From assembly GCF_001905125.1 (NCBI RefSeq), contig NZ_LWLE01000007.1:1881-65880 (forward strand): DNA of 64,000 nt. The letters are read 5' to 3'. The translations under genes and the position numbers were made by a program. How positions within the stretch are numbered: the first letter of the stretch is position 1; every line of letters starts with the position of its first letter. The notes under the pieces were generated by a model. It was not told where the DNA came from. It did not search any database and saw only the letters and a list, made by a program, of their open reading frames with translations. The stretch comes from Streptomyces sp. TSRI0281. Its GTDB lineage: Bacteria; Actinomycetota; Actinomycetes; Streptomycetales; Streptomycetaceae. This document shows positions 9,148 through 18,341 of the stretch, one piece after another.

Positions 9148-9836
9148 TGCCTTCCCGCTCCTCGAACCCCGGCGGCGCATCTCGCGTGCGCCGCCGGGCG
9201 CTGCTCGGCACCGCTGTCCTGGTGGTGCTCGTCGCCCTCGCCGGCCTGGCCGCCTACCTCACTCGCGACGGCAGGGAGCCCTCCAAAACTGCTGCACCGC
9301 GAGCGAGTTCGGCCTCCCCCTCCTCCTCAGCCGCTTCGCCGTCCGGGTCGCCCTCACCGAGCGCACGCTCTCACGCCCTCCCTGTCCTCCCGAACACCCA
9401 CGATCCGATCGCGTTCGGGAAGGCAGCGGCGGCAGCGCTGTGGTCCTACGACACCCGCGCGTACTCCCAGGCAAAGCTGCTGACCGCCCTGCACGGGTGG
9501 CTGACCACCGAGATCAAGTACGCCGACTCCGCCTCGGTCGACGCGGTCGTTCCTTCACCTGTGCTGTGGAAGGAGATGGCCGCGAACGGCCAGTTCGCCA
9601 CCGCCAAGGTGAACGAGGGGCACTTCCCGGACTCGTTCACCCAGGCACTTCAGGCGAATCCCGGAACGATCACGCAGGCGTACGTCTACGCCGTGACCGT
9701 CTCCGGCAAGCAGTCGATCGCCTGGAACGGCTCGCCCGCCGGTGGTGCGGAGAACCGTGTGACCACGCTCGCGGTCCAGTGTCGCCCCTCACATCCCTGC
9801 GCCCTGGCCGGTGTCATGCCGTCCGTCGCGCCCTGA
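9147..9836 (+). CDS. Conjugal transfer protein, TcpC/VirB8-like
   Basis: This 229-residue protein has a cytoplasmic basic N-terminus, one membrane segment (about residues 19-38, ALLGTAVLVVLVALAGLAAY), a Ser/Pro-rich stretch and an extracytoplasmic domain of about 150 residues (DPIAFGKAAAAALWSYDTRAY onward). This topology is that of VirB8/TcpC bitopic scaffold proteins of Gram-positive conjugation systems. The fold call is by topology, length and operon position rather than by a strict motif. Confidence 0.68.
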   Translation: MPSRSSNPGGASRVRRRALLGTAVLVVLVALAGLAAYLTRDGREPSKTAAPRASSASPSSSAASPSGSPSPSARSHALPVLPNTHDPIAFGKAAAAALWSYDTRAYSQAKLLTALHGWLTTEIKYADSASVDAVVPSPVLWKEMAANGQFATAKVNEGHFPDSFTQALQANPGTITQAYVYAVTVSGKQSIAWNGSPAGGAENRVTTLAVQCRPSHPCALAGVMPSVAP

Positions 9837-9863
9837 CCCTCAATCCAGAAAGGAGGTATCGCC

Positions 9864-11279
9864 ATGGGAGTCTGCGACCTTCCGCTGATGGACAAGGTGT
9901 GCGGTGCTGTTGACTTCGCAAGCAACCCGGCCGGGGCCGTCACCGACGGCATCGGAGCATGGATCGCGAAGTCGACCGGCGAACTGGCCGCCAGCGCTGC
10001 GGATCTCGCCGCGAAGGCCGTCAACGAGACCACCGCCATCGATCTCAACGCCGTGTGGTTCCGGGACAACTACGAACTCCTGTTGCCCATCGGGCTCGCG
10101 CTGACCGTCGGCACGTTCTGCATCCAGTTGATGTTCGCGGCCTGGCGACGGGACGAACGCGCCCTGGCTCAAGCTGCGATCGGCACCATGACCGGTGTTC
10201 TCTTCAGCTTCTGCGCCGTCGCCTTCACCTCCGTCGCCATCACCGTGGTCGACGCCTTGTCCAACGGCCTGTTCACAGCAGCCAACAGCTCAGTCGACGA
10301 CGCGATCCGCCGTGTGGTGAAGGTCAACGAACTGGGGGCAATGTTCGGCCTGGGCTGGGGAGTCCCATCCTTGGTCGCCCTCGGATGCGCGATCGGCGCG
10401 TTCATGTACTGGGGGGTGATGGTCGCTCGTAAGGTCGGTGTCCTGATCATGGTCGCCCTCGCTGTCTTCGCCGGGTCCGGCGGTGGCTGGGAGGTCGCGA
10501 AGCGATGGCGGCGCGGGTGGATCGAGGCCACAGCCACTCTGGTCGTCTCGAAACTGCTGATGACCATCGTCTTCCTGATCGGCATCTCGGCGATGGGCAA
10601 GTCGGATGCCAACGACGGCATGGCCGCGCTGTCCGACGCGATGGCAGGCATCGTCGTGATGGTGCTGGTCCTGTTGTGCCCCTACGCCACCTATAAGTTC
10701 GTCCACTGGGCCGCCGACGGTGGGGGCCACGATGACCTGCATCGCACCGGTGTTGCTGGCATGGCGGTCGCTGCAGGGGCGGCGAAGACCGCAGGCAGCC
10801 TGGCGATGCAGGCCGGTACCGGCGCACCTGCGCCGCAGGGTCCCAGCGAGGTCCCCGGCGCGGGCGGCGACGGTGTCGCCTCCGGCATCAGCCCCTCCGG
10901 GGGCAACCTCAGCAAGGAGGGCATCGACTCCGGACCGCCCAAGCCGCAGACCCGCTTCCGGTACGGCGAAGACCCGAACGCCTCCGGCGACAAGGGGCAA
11001 GCCCTGATCCAGCGCCCCGGTATCCCGCCGCTCATCAACCGGCCCGGCGAGGGCGAAACGGGGGGTTCCGAAGGAGGCGCCCCGGGTGGCCACCTCGCTG
11101 GCGCTTCGGCTCCGGGCGGCAGCATGACCCGCGCTGGTGCCGCGCCCTCCGGCGGCCCCGCCCCCGGGGGCACAAGCAGCCCTGCCGCACCGCCGCCGCC
11201 CTCCACGGGACCATCGGCAACCGGTACCCCGACGCCGACAAGCTGGGTGTACCCCACCCAGCCGTCTTCGGGGTCCTGA
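9864..11279 (+). CDS. Polytopic membrane protein, TrbL/VirB6-like
   Basis: This 471-residue protein is preceded by a near-perfect ribosome site (AAAGGAGGT at 9849-9857). It has at least six hydrophobic segments between about residues 70 and 290 (for example LLLPIGLALTVGTFCIQLMF, VLFSFCAVAFTSVAITVV, VGVLIMVALAVFAGSGGGW, GIVVMVLVLLCPYATYKFV). A long Gly/Pro/Ser-rich tail of about 170 residues follows. The layout matches TrbL/VirB6 channel proteins with a disordered end. It probably forms the inner membrane channel of the transfer machine. Confidence 0.78.
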   Translation: MGVCDLPLMDKVCGAVDFASNPAGAVTDGIGAWIAKSTGELAASAADLAAKAVNETTAIDLNAVWFRDNYELLLPIGLALTVGTFCIQLMFAAWRRDERALAQAAIGTMTGVLFSFCAVAFTSVAITVVDALSNGLFTAANSSVDDAIRRVVKVNELGAMFGLGWGVPSLVALGCAIGAFMYWGVMVARKVGVLIMVALAVFAGSGGGWEVAKRWRRGWIEATATLVVSKLLMTIVFLIGISAMGKSDANDGMAALSDAMAGIVVMVLVLLCPYATYKFVHWAADGGGHDDLHRTGVAGMAVAAGAAKTAGSLAMQAGTGAPAPQGPSEVPGAGGDGVASGISPSGGNLSKEGIDSGPPKPQTRFRYGEDPNASGDKGQALIQRPGIPPLINRPGEGETGGSEGGAPGGHLAGASAPGGSMTRAGAAPSGGPAPGGTSSPAAPPPPSTGPSATGTPTPTSWVYPTQPSSGS

Positions 11280-11369
11280 CCAGCCACAACCGGGGGCGGG
11301 CTGCATCCCACAGCCCGCCCCCATACCCCCTCCCACGCACGGCCGATCACCTGAAACGGAGCCCTGTCA

Positions 11370-11474
11370 TGACCTCCAGAAGAGCGCCGCGCGCCTCTCC
11401 CCCCGCCCGCTCCCACCGTCTGGATCCACCATGTCCGACAAGCCCCATGCCGAAGCCACCACGGCCAGCGTGAA
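11370..11474 (+). CDS. Out-of-frame leader ORF overlapping the next gene start
   Basis: A 34-residue Arg/Pro-rich frame begins MTSRRAPRASPPARSH, with GGAG before its ATG. The start of the SCO6880-family gene (11431) lies inside it in another frame and has no ribosome site. An almost identical beginning (MTSRRAPRAPP) occurs at 23507 before the coupling-protein gene. It may be a translational leader rather than a functional peptide. Confidence 0.35.
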
Positions 11475-12903
11475 GTTTCCGCACCGCAGCAGGCGCGGCA
11501 TCCTGCTCGGCCTGACTGCCCCGCAATTGATCGTCGCCAGTCTCACCGGACTTCTCCTGCTCGCCGTGATCCTCACCCGTGGCGTGGTCGGCGCTCTCGA
11601 ACTCATCCCCCTCTGGGCCGCCATCGCCCTCCTCGTCTTCGTCCGCCACCGAGGACGTGCCCTGGCCGACTGGGCTCCGATCGTCACCCGGTACGTCCTG
11701 CGTCGGATGCGGGGCCAGCTGATCTGGCTCGCCCGGCTCTCCCGCCGCCCGGTACGCGAAGGACTGCTCCACCTTCCCGGTACCGCCGCCAGCCTGCGGG
11801 TGGTCACCGCCCCCGACCGTCGATACGGTGCGGTCCACAACCCCCACACCGGCACACTGACCGCCGTCGTCAAGGTCTCTTCCCGCGCTTACGCGCTGCT
11901 CGACCCGGGCACCCAGAACACCAACGTCAGCGGCTGGGGACGCGCGCTGGCCGCGCTCGCCCGCACCGGCCAGGTCGCCCGGATCCAGGTGATCGAGCGC
12001 ACCGTCCCGGACTCCGGCGACGCGCTGCGCCGGTACTGGGAGGAGCACGGCCAGCCCCATGCCCCCGTGGCCGGCGCGATCTACAGCGAGCTGATCCAGA
12101 GTGCGGGCCCGGCGGCGGCTCCGCACGAGGCGTACGTCGCGGTGTCGCTGGATGCCAAGGCCGCGCGACGTCTGATCAACCAGGCCGGGGGCGGCCTGAC
12201 CGGATCCTTCAGTGTCCTGTCGCAGCTGACCTCGACCTTCGATCAAGCTGCGCGGACCGCCGGGCTCAACCTCACCGGCTGGCTCACCGCCCGCGAAATC
12301 GCGGCCGTCGTGCGGACGGCGTACGACCCCAAGGCCCTTGCGATGCTGGACCGTTGGTCCACCGTGGGGAGTCCCGAGGCTGAGCCCGCCGCTGCCGGCC
12401 CCGTTGTGGTCGTCGAGAAGTCGGACCACATCGCGACCGACTCGGCCGTCCACTCCACGTACTGGGTCGAGAACTGGCCCAGGACCGAGACGTCAGCGGG
12501 CTTTCTGCACCAGCTCCTGTTCACCGCCGGGGTCCGGCGCACGCTGTCGCTGTCATACGAGCCGAAGGGACTGGACGCCGCCCTGCGCGACGTCCAGCGC
12601 AAGAAGGCCAGCGTGATCGCGGATGCCGCCGAGCGAACCCGGCGCGGCCAGGTCGACTCCGAAGCAGACTCGATCGAGTACCAGGACATCAAGTCACGTG
12701 AGCGCCAGCTCATCGCGGGCCACGCGGATGTCGCCCTGACCGGCCTGCTGACCGTCTCGGCCGACTCCGAGGAGGAACTCCGTTCCGCCTGCGCGGTCGT
12801 GGAGACCGCGGCCGTCGGCGCCCAGCTCGACCTCCGGCCGCTCACCTGGCAGCAGGCAGAAGCGTTCACCGTCGCCGCCATGCCTCTCGCCCTCGCCGCC
12901 TGA
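11431..12903 (+). CDS. SCO6880-family conjugation protein
   Basis: This 490-residue protein has two hydrophobic segments at about residues 30-80 (PQLIVASLTGLLLLAVILTRG and LIPLWAAIALLVFV), a PrgI-like membrane start, then a long soluble part. It resembles the SCO6880 family, which sits immediately before the VirB4 ATPase in actinobacterial transfer operons and looks like the separated N-terminal part of VirB4. No Walker motif is seen, consistent with the ATPase being encoded by the next large gene. The upstream 60 bases contain a leader ORF in another frame. Confidence 0.8.
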   Translation: MSDKPHAEATTASVKFPHRSRRGILLGLTAPQLIVASLTGLLLLAVILTRGVVGALELIPLWAAIALLVFVRHRGRALADWAPIVTRYVLRRMRGQLIWLARLSRRPVREGLLHLPGTAASLRVVTAPDRRYGAVHNPHTGTLTAVVKVSSRAYALLDPGTQNTNVSGWGRALAALARTGQVARIQVIERTVPDSGDALRRYWEEHGQPHAPVAGAIYSELIQSAGPAAAPHEAYVAVSLDAKAARRLINQAGGGLTGSFSVLSQLTSTFDQAARTAGLNLTGWLTAREIAAVVRTAYDPKALAMLDRWSTVGSPEAEPAAAGPVVVVEKSDHIATDSAVHSTYWVENWPRTETSAGFLHQLLFTAGVRRTLSLSYEPKGLDAALRDVQRKKASVIADAAERTRRGQVDSEADSIEYQDIKSRERQLIAGHADVALTGLLTVSADSEEELRSACAVVETAAVGAQLDLRPLTWQQAEAFTVAAMPLALAA

Positions 12904-12937
12904 TGCCAGCCTTCACCCTCTCCGAAAGAGCACCCCC

Positions 12938-13390
12938 ATGTCCCGCACCGCCAGCCCGACCGCGCAGGACTTCGTGCCCTTCGCCACCGCAGCGCTCGAC
13001 TTCCACCGCGCGCTCAACCTTCCGGGCGGGCCTCTCGTCACCACCCGCGCCGAGCTGGACGCCCTGCACGCCCACCTCGTCTCGCTGCACGGCCTGCTCG
13101 ACGCCCATACCGCCCGCACCGGACACCTCGTCCCTGCCGAGGGCGACCAGCTCCGCGCCGCCCGCACGCGGATCTGGCAGGCCGCCGACCACATCCACGC
13201 CGCGTACCACGCGGCCCCTCGGCCGGACTCCGGCGAGGTACCCGAACGCGAAGCGTGCCAGCCCGGCCTGCCCGAAGGGGCACCAGAGCTGACCATCTGC
13301 CAGCGCCACCAGCGCACCGCGCATCTGGTGCGCCGCCGCGCCACCCCGGCCGACCTGCACGCGCCGTTCACCGGCCTAGTCCGCCGCTGA
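12938..13390 (+). CDS. Small hypothetical protein of the transfer operon
   Basis: This 150-residue soluble protein lies between the SCO6880-family and VirB4 genes. It is mostly helical (TRAELDALHAHLVSLHGLLDAH, RTRIWQAADHIHAAY) and ends HLVRRRATP...GLVRR, a weak echo of the tails seen downstream but without the Pro-rich stretch. No family is recognised. Its fixed position suggests an accessory part of the secretion ATPase complex. Confidence 0.65.
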   Translation: MSRTASPTAQDFVPFATAALDFHRALNLPGGPLVTTRAELDALHAHLVSLHGLLDAHTARTGHLVPAEGDQLRAARTRIWQAADHIHAAYHAAPRPDSGEVPEREACQPGLPEGAPELTICQRHQRTAHLVRRRATPADLHAPFTGLVRR

Positions 13391-13416
13391 CCTGCCTTCC
13401 GTCTGGAGAAACGTTC

Positions 13417-14922
13417 ATGCCCCGCACCCGCGCCAGCGCCTCCCACCTTTTCGTCCCCCGCAAGGCATCACGCGCCGAGCAGCGAGCCGCCCGAGCCGGT
13501 TTCACCGAGGCCCGCCGCCAGGCCCGCATCGCCGGAGCCCCGCCGAAGCGCCGTGCCGAGGAAACCCTCGCCCCGGAAATGCGGCCGGCCTACCCGCCGT
13601 CCGGGCGCCCCGGTTCCTCCTCGGCCCGGGGCGGCAAGCTCAGCCTGCCCGTCCACCGCATGACCACAGCCACCGTCAGCGGCGCCTATCCGTTTCTCGC
13701 GGAGGGCGGCCTGGGCGCGGAAGGCATCTTCATCGGTCGGGATGTCCACGCGGAAGCCGCCTTCTGCTACGACCCCTTCTCGCTGTACAGCAGCGGCCGG
13801 ATCGAGGGTTTCACGAACCCGAACGCCGTCCTGGCCGGGATCATCGGCATGGGCAAGAGTGCGCTGGCCAAGTCGATAGCCACCCGGGCGATTGCCCACG
13901 GATACCGGGTCTACGTTCCCTGCGATCCCAAGGGGGAGTGGACGGCCGTCGCACAGGCCCTCGGCGGATACAGCATCGCCCTGGGGCCTGGGCTCCCCGG
14001 CAGGCTGAACCCCCTGGATGCTCCGGCCCGGCCCACCTCGGTAAGCGAATCCGACTGGTCGACCGAGGTCCGAAAGCGCCGCCTCCTGCTCCTGGCGGGC
14101 CTGGCTCGCACCGTACTGAAGCGCGATCTCCTGCCCATGGAGCACACAGCCCTGGACCTCGCACTCGACCTGGTCGTCGCCGAAGCCGACGCGAGCGGCA
14201 CGGTGCCATTGCTCGGCGAGATCGCGTACGCCCTCGGCGCGCCCGAGCGCCTCGATCGAGCCCTCGGCAATCAGTCCGGCCGCATGGGGACGGCTGCGCA
14301 GGACCTCGCTCACGCCCTGCGCCGACTGGTGCACGGCGACTTGAGCGGCATGTTCGACGCCCCGAGCACCGTGGCATTCGACCCGACCACACCGATGCTG
14401 TCCATCGACCTCTCCCGCCTCGGCGGCTCCGGCGACGACACCGCGCTGGTCCTCGCGATGACCTGCGCGAGTGCGTGGATGGAATCGGCGCTCGCCGACC
14501 CCGACGGCGGCCGACGCTGGGTGATCTACGACGAAGCGTGGCGCGTCATGCGGCACGTCGGCCTCCTGGAGCGCATGCAGTCGCAGTGGAAGCTCTCTCG
14601 TGGGCTCGGCATCGCCAATCTCATGGTCATCCACCGCCTCAGCGACCTGCTCAGCGCGGGCGATGCCGGCTCGCGCGGCCGGGTATTGGCCGAGGGCCTC
14701 CTGGCCGACTGCTCCACGCGCATCATCTACCGCCAGGAGCCCGACCAGCTCGCTGCTGCCGCTTCGCTGCTCGGCCTGACCGGCGTCGAAACCCAAGCGG
14801 TGTCCGCCCTGACCAAAGGCCGGGGCCTATGGAAAGTCGCAGGCCGGAGCTTCATCACCCAGCACATCCTGCACCCGACCGAGCGCGAGCTGTTCGACAC
14901 CGACGCCCGCATGTCGGCCTAG
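13417..14922 (+). CDS. VirB4-like conjugation ATPase
   Basis: This 501-residue ATPase powers substrate translocation and pilus assembly at the membrane base. The ATG is supported by GGAG. The Walker A region reads AGIIGMGKSALAKS (about residues 144-157), and Walker B is RRWVIYDEAWRVM (about 367-379), followed by the family's SRGLGIANLMVIHRLSDL. It corresponds to the C-terminal ATPase half of VirB4; the N-terminal half is probably the SCO6880-family neighbour. The start region resembles that of a short ORF at 16914 (GGAGAA, then ATGCCCCGCACC). Confidence 0.88.
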   Translation: MPRTRASASHLFVPRKASRAEQRAARAGFTEARRQARIAGAPPKRRAEETLAPEMRPAYPPSGRPGSSSARGGKLSLPVHRMTTATVSGAYPFLAEGGLGAEGIFIGRDVHAEAAFCYDPFSLYSSGRIEGFTNPNAVLAGIIGMGKSALAKSIATRAIAHGYRVYVPCDPKGEWTAVAQALGGYSIALGPGLPGRLNPLDAPARPTSVSESDWSTEVRKRRLLLLAGLARTVLKRDLLPMEHTALDLALDLVVAEADASGTVPLLGEIAYALGAPERLDRALGNQSGRMGTAAQDLAHALRRLVHGDLSGMFDAPSTVAFDPTTPMLSIDLSRLGGSGDDTALVLAMTCASAWMESALADPDGGRRWVIYDEAWRVMRHVGLLERMQSQWKLSRGLGIANLMVIHRLSDLLSAGDAGSRGRVLAEGLLADCSTRIIYRQEPDQLAAAASLLGLTGVETQAVSALTKGRGLWKVAGRSFITQHILHPTERELFDTDARMSA

Positions 14923-14951
14923 CCGACAGACCCCCATCAATGGAGTCACAC

Positions 14952-15524
14952 ATGAGCCTTGTTCCTCAGCCGGACTACTGGAAGTACGAAGGCACGCGCC
15001 GCGTGGGCCGATGGCTGCCCAAACCAGCCGTCCAGGAATCCCACACGCCCTGGCTGCACGAAGCGGCACCGCCCCCGTCAGTCACGGCCCAGCCTGAGCC
15101 GTACGTGCAGCCGCCCGACTCCGGCGTCTCCGTCCGCGCCGCGACGGATGCCCTCCAAGCCGCCCCCGATATAGCGAAGTTCACCGAGGTGTTCGACCAC
15201 ACCGTCGACGAAGGTCACGGAGCCTTCGCCCAGGCGCACCTTTTCCTGGAAAGCGCAGCCAACTGGTGCCGAGACTGCGGCGCACTCGACTCCGCAGACC
15301 AACTGGATTCGTGGGCACACCGCTTAGAAGAGCTGATCGACGACGTCCGGGTCCTTCCGGAGTCGCTGGCGGTCGAGTCTGGCTGGCGGTACCTGGACGA
15401 GCGTCGGGCACAGGTCGCCCTTCGGCCGTCTCCGACCACACCCACCGCCAAGCCCACAGCCGCCCAGCCCAATAGTGCACGCGTTGTCCCAACGGCTGCG
15501 CCTGCGGCGGTGCGCCACCGATGA
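14952..15524 (+). CDS. Hypothetical protein with conserved C-terminal tail (1)
   Basis: This 190-residue protein has an N-terminal segment (DYWKYEGTRRVGRWLPKP), a helical core (about residues 60-145) and a C-terminal tail of about 40 residues with core RRAQVALRPSPTTP and end VRHR. It is the first of thirteen proteins in this region with such an ending. The N-terminal function is unknown. GGAG precedes the ATG. The tail suggests it is a substrate of the neighbouring secretion machine; this is inference. Confidence 0.68.
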   Translation: MSLVPQPDYWKYEGTRRVGRWLPKPAVQESHTPWLHEAAPPPSVTAQPEPYVQPPDSGVSVRAATDALQAAPDIAKFTEVFDHTVDEGHGAFAQAHLFLESAANWCRDCGALDSADQLDSWAHRLEELIDDVRVLPESLAVESGWRYLDERRAQVALRPSPTTPTAKPTAAQPNSARVVPTAAPAAVRHR

Positions 15525-15615
15525 CCGCTGTGGATCCGACCGTAGCGCCGCAGACCACGTTCGTCGCTCGTTGCCGCGTGCGCACTGGGCGCCAGTACCA
15601 ACACGAGGACCAGAC

Positions 15616-16314
15616 GTGATTACTTCTTCCTGCTCTCCTACGCCCGGCGAAGAACCACTGTCAGCGGCCGACGATCACGTGGCGTGGCGACGGCACATAC
15701 CTGCGCTGGCGTCCGCCGCCGCCGGTATCAGGCAGGCGTCCGATGCCTGGGACGCGGTCTCGGACTCCTTCTGCGACGAGGACGGCTGGCCCATCGACGA
15801 GGAGGGCTATGCGGACGGCAAGGTGAAGCGCGACGCCGAGGCGTGGAACCACGTCGAGGTGTTCCTCGCCCACGGGCCCGAGGTCCTGGCCGGTGTCCGT
15901 GCCACCGCCAACGGAACGGACTACGTCGAGGAGCCCATCGTCGAGGACCTCCGGCGGCTGCGCGGAATCGACATCTCCCTGAACCGAGCAGCCCAGCTCC
16001 AGCACGAGTGGAACCAGGTCATTTCCCTCATGGATGTCTCACTCCCCGGCTCGCGGAAGCTGTACGAAGACCGGGCGCGCGAGATCCGCAACTCCGAAGG
16101 CTGGCACTACGCGGACGAGCTGTCCTCCCAAGGCCCCGCCCTCGTCCGGGCTGCCGACTACCTGGCCAACCGGCCCGATACCGATCAGCCCTCGCAGGCT
16201 GACCGTGTGCACGTGGCCCTCGCCCGGTCAACGTCCGACGGTCGCCGGACACCGCCCGCGCCACCTCCCGCACCGCCCGCGCCGAACCCGACGCCCCCGC
16301 ACCGTTCTCGATGA
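15616..16314 (+). CDS. Hypothetical protein with conserved C-terminal tail (2)
   Basis: The GTG start is chosen for the GAGGA site 10 bases before it. The 232-residue product is acidic and helical (ASAAAGIRQASDAWDAVSDS, EAWNHVEVFLAHGPEVLAGV), then carries the tail core RVHVALARS, a run of Pro/Ala, and the end PPHRSR. Its TGA overlaps the ATG of the next gene, so the two are coupled. No catalytic motif is recognised. The first 200 residues resemble no family I know. Confidence 0.68.
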   Translation: MITSSCSPTPGEEPLSAADDHVAWRRHIPALASAAAGIRQASDAWDAVSDSFCDEDGWPIDEEGYADGKVKRDAEAWNHVEVFLAHGPEVLAGVRATANGTDYVEEPIVEDLRRLRGIDISLNRAAQLQHEWNQVISLMDVSLPGSRKLYEDRAREIRNSEGWHYADELSSQGPALVRAADYLANRPDTDQPSQADRVHVALARSTSDGRRTPPAPPPAPPAPNPTPPHRSR

Positions 16315-16889
16315 CCGGCAACCGGACCCCCATGGAACGCCTCACCGGCTACCAGCCCCACGTTCCATCGCCGGTCGCTGACGCACCCGGCCACGGAGAA
16401 GGTCCACGCGGACACGAGCACGGGTACGGCCATCTCACCGGCCCCCTCCGGCAGCGCGGCCTGGAGTGCACCGTCGAGTACGGCCTCAGCGACTACACCG
16501 TCCGCGCCGTGCTCCCCGACGGAAGCGCGCTGACCATCTCACCGCCCCAGGAGCCAGCGACGGACCACCCACCCGGGCATCCCGAGAGCTGGCTGGTGAC
16601 CCGCGGGCATCCCGACGACTCCACCGTTCACGAAGTGATCTACGACTCGGAGCCCGGCGGCCCCCATGCCCGGCACGGCGGCGATGTCCCGAACCTGCTC
16701 GCCTCCATCGACACACGCCTGGACCAGCTCGGCGCACCTCCACGGCCAGCCTCCGCCTCACCACGCGTGAGCGCTGCCCTCGCACGCTCACCCACTGCCC
16801 AGCGCACGACCCCAGCACCACCGCCGGCGGCCCCGGCCACACGCCCCGCCCTGCCGCCCGCCAGCCCCTTGCCCGTCCCCGGTCGCTGA
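16311..16889 (+). CDS. Hypothetical protein with conserved C-terminal tail (3)
   Basis: This 192-residue protein is coupled by ATGA to the gene before. The middle part (LECTVEYGLSDYTVRAVLPDGSALTI, then WLVTRGHPDDSTVHEVIYDS) looks like a small alternating beta/alpha domain of unknown role. The C-terminus has core RVSAALARS, then about 32 Pro/Ala-rich residues ending VPGR. It is probably a member of the same exported-protein set as its neighbours. Confidence 0.66.
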   Translation: MTGNRTPMERLTGYQPHVPSPVADAPGHGEGPRGHEHGYGHLTGPLRQRGLECTVEYGLSDYTVRAVLPDGSALTISPPQEPATDHPPGHPESWLVTRGHPDDSTVHEVIYDSEPGGPHARHGGDVPNLLASIDTRLDQLGAPPRPASASPRVSAALARSPTAQRTTPAPPPAAPATRPALPPASPLPVPGR

Positions 16890-16913
16890 CCGCTCCACTC
16901 GTCGGAGAACGTC

Positions 16914-17084
16914 ATGCCCCGCACCAGCAGATCCGTCCCGGCCCCCGACCGCCCCGCACCCCGAGCCCGCACCGGATGGATCAGCCATGCCCACCCCCTA
17001 CGACTCGCTTCCCGATGTCGCATTCGGCCACCACCCCCACTACGGCATCGTCGCCGCGAACCCGAAGCAACTCGCCTCCAGTGA
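16914..17084 (+). CDS. Possible leader ORF overlapping the next gene start
   Basis: A 56-residue Arg/Pro-rich frame begins MPRTSRSVPAPDRP. It has GGAG 8 bases before its ATG and spans the poorly preceded ATG of the gene at 16987 in another frame. Its first bases repeat those of the VirB4 gene start. This is the third such arrangement in the region. Coding function is doubtful. Confidence 0.25.
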   Translation: MPRTSRSVPAPDRPAPRARTGWISHAHPLRLASRCRIRPPPPLRHRRREPEATRLQ

Positions 17085-17757
17085 ATGGGCGTTGAAGCGC
17101 CTCGACTTCCACCCCGTCCCGGACCAGCCAACGCTCTACGCGCTGGCCAATCAGCAACGCGACGGACAGGGCCGCACCACCCGAGCCGTCGCGGTCCTGC
17201 GCGAGGCCGGATACCAGGTCGACGTGGACGCCGCGTTCGACCTCTCCCTGGCCTCCGGCACGTCTCCCACCCGCGACCGGCCCCCACGCATGGCCCCCGA
17301 CGTCGCGTTCGCCGAGCACCCCCAGCTCGGCGTCATCGCAGCCACCGACGACCGCTCCTCCGCACTCGGCGGCCGGCTCATCCTGGAAGAACACGGCTGG
17401 CGCCATGTCCCAATCCTGGACATCTACATGCTGCCCGGCACCACCAGCCGCGACCAAGCCCTGACGAAGGTCGCCGAAGCCACGGTGTCGATGCACCAGT
17501 CCGACCTCCAGGTCGCGGTACGCCCCCGTCTCGCCCAGGACATAACAGCGCGGCGCCATCCTGAAACCGCGGCTGCCGCACGCCACGAGCACGACCAGGG
17601 AGCCACCACTCGCAAGCTCCCCGTCGGCGCCGCCGCACTCGCCACCAGCCCGGCCCGCAGCAGCCTCCCGGACAAGGCGCCCGTCCCCTCACCCGCCGCC
17701 TCCGCCACGGCGGCCCGGCCGGTCGACCCGCGCATCGCGTTCTCCCGCAACCGCTGA
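16987..17757 (+). CDS. Tandem-domain hypothetical protein with conserved C-terminal tail (4)
   Basis: This 256-residue protein contains two related domains of about 80 residues: PDVAFGHHPHYGIVAANP (about residues 9-26) and PDVAFAEHPQLGVIAATD (about 103-120). Both are followed by a W-x-x-x-L/H-x-F/V-P segment and a helix. The tail core is GAAALATSPARS, and the protein ends AFSRNR. The duplicated unit is unfamiliar to me. Like its neighbours, it appears to be a small modular protein attached to the common C-terminal ending. Confidence 0.68.
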   Translation: MPTPYDSLPDVAFGHHPHYGIVAANPKQLASSEWALKRLDFHPVPDQPTLYALANQQRDGQGRTTRAVAVLREAGYQVDVDAAFDLSLASGTSPTRDRPPRMAPDVAFAEHPQLGVIAATDDRSSALGGRLILEEHGWRHVPILDIYMLPGTTSRDQALTKVAEATVSMHQSDLQVAVRPRLAQDITARRHPETAAAARHEHDQGATTRKLPVGAAALATSPARSSLPDKAPVPSPAASATAARPVDPRIAFSRNR

Positions 17758-17782
17758 CCCACCTCCATAAGGAACAGCAACC

Positions 17783-18280
17783 ATGGCCGTGAAAACCGTC
17801 TGGCCGATCACCCACTCATGCGGCCACCAGACCGAGCGTGACCTCTCCGACCGGCCGGCAGCCCGCCGCGCGGGCTTCGCCGAATGGCTCGCCAAACAGG
17901 AATGCACCGACTGCTGGCGGGCCGCCAAGGACGGCAACGAGCGGGACAAAGCCGCCTGGCTGGAAGCCAAGCGGGCCGAAGAGCAGGCCGAATCCGAAAC
18001 CTGGTCCAAGCAGTACCGTCTGCCGCCCCTGGAGGGAACCGAGCGTGCCATCGCCTGGGGTGTGCGCTGCCGCCACCAGGTCCTGGCCGCCGCCTACACC
18101 GCCCTGGTCCTCGAAGGCGAGACCAGCGAGGCGGAGTGGGAGGAAATCGAGGAGGCCGCCCGCACCATCACCCGCGCCGGGTGGTGGATCGACCAGCGCT
18201 CCTCCGAGTCGGACGACCTCACCGAACTGGTCCAGGCAGCCACCGAGGCCGACCGGCCGACCGAGAACCCTCACTTCTGA
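17783..18280 (+). CDS. Hypothetical protein with Cys/His zinc-like site
   Basis: This 165-residue protein begins with THSCGHQTERDL, and C-T-D-C-W follows about 28 residues later, a possible zinc-binding pair of knuckles. The middle is highly charged and helical (AAKDGNERDKAAWLEAKRAEEQAE). It lacks the tail common to its upstream neighbours. A hairpin terminator follows at 18285, so it is probably the last gene of this operon. Confidence 0.65.
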   Translation: MAVKTVWPITHSCGHQTERDLSDRPAARRAGFAEWLAKQECTDCWRAAKDGNERDKAAWLEAKRAEEQAESETWSKQYRLPPLEGTERAIAWGVRCRHQVLAAAYTALVLEGETSEAEWEEIEEAARTITRAGWWIDQRSSESDDLTELVQAATEADRPTENPHF

Positions 18281-18284
18281 CCGC

Positions 18285-18312
18285 CCGGTGTCCCGCTGCA
18301 GTGGGACACCGG
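18285..18312 (+). terminator. Hairpin terminator
   Basis: A perfect 10-bp stem, CCGGTGTCCC (18285-18294) with its complement at 18303-18312, has an 8-base loop directly after the stop at 18280. It ends the operon that began at 7524. Confidence 0.7.
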
Positions 18313-18341
18313 CCTGAAGCCGCTGCACAAATCACTTCGCT

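Noticed and set aside
13300..13390. End of the gene at 12938 as another copy of the tail
   Set aside because: Only a weak H-L-V-R-R-R-A-T-P resemblance and no Pro/Ala stretch.
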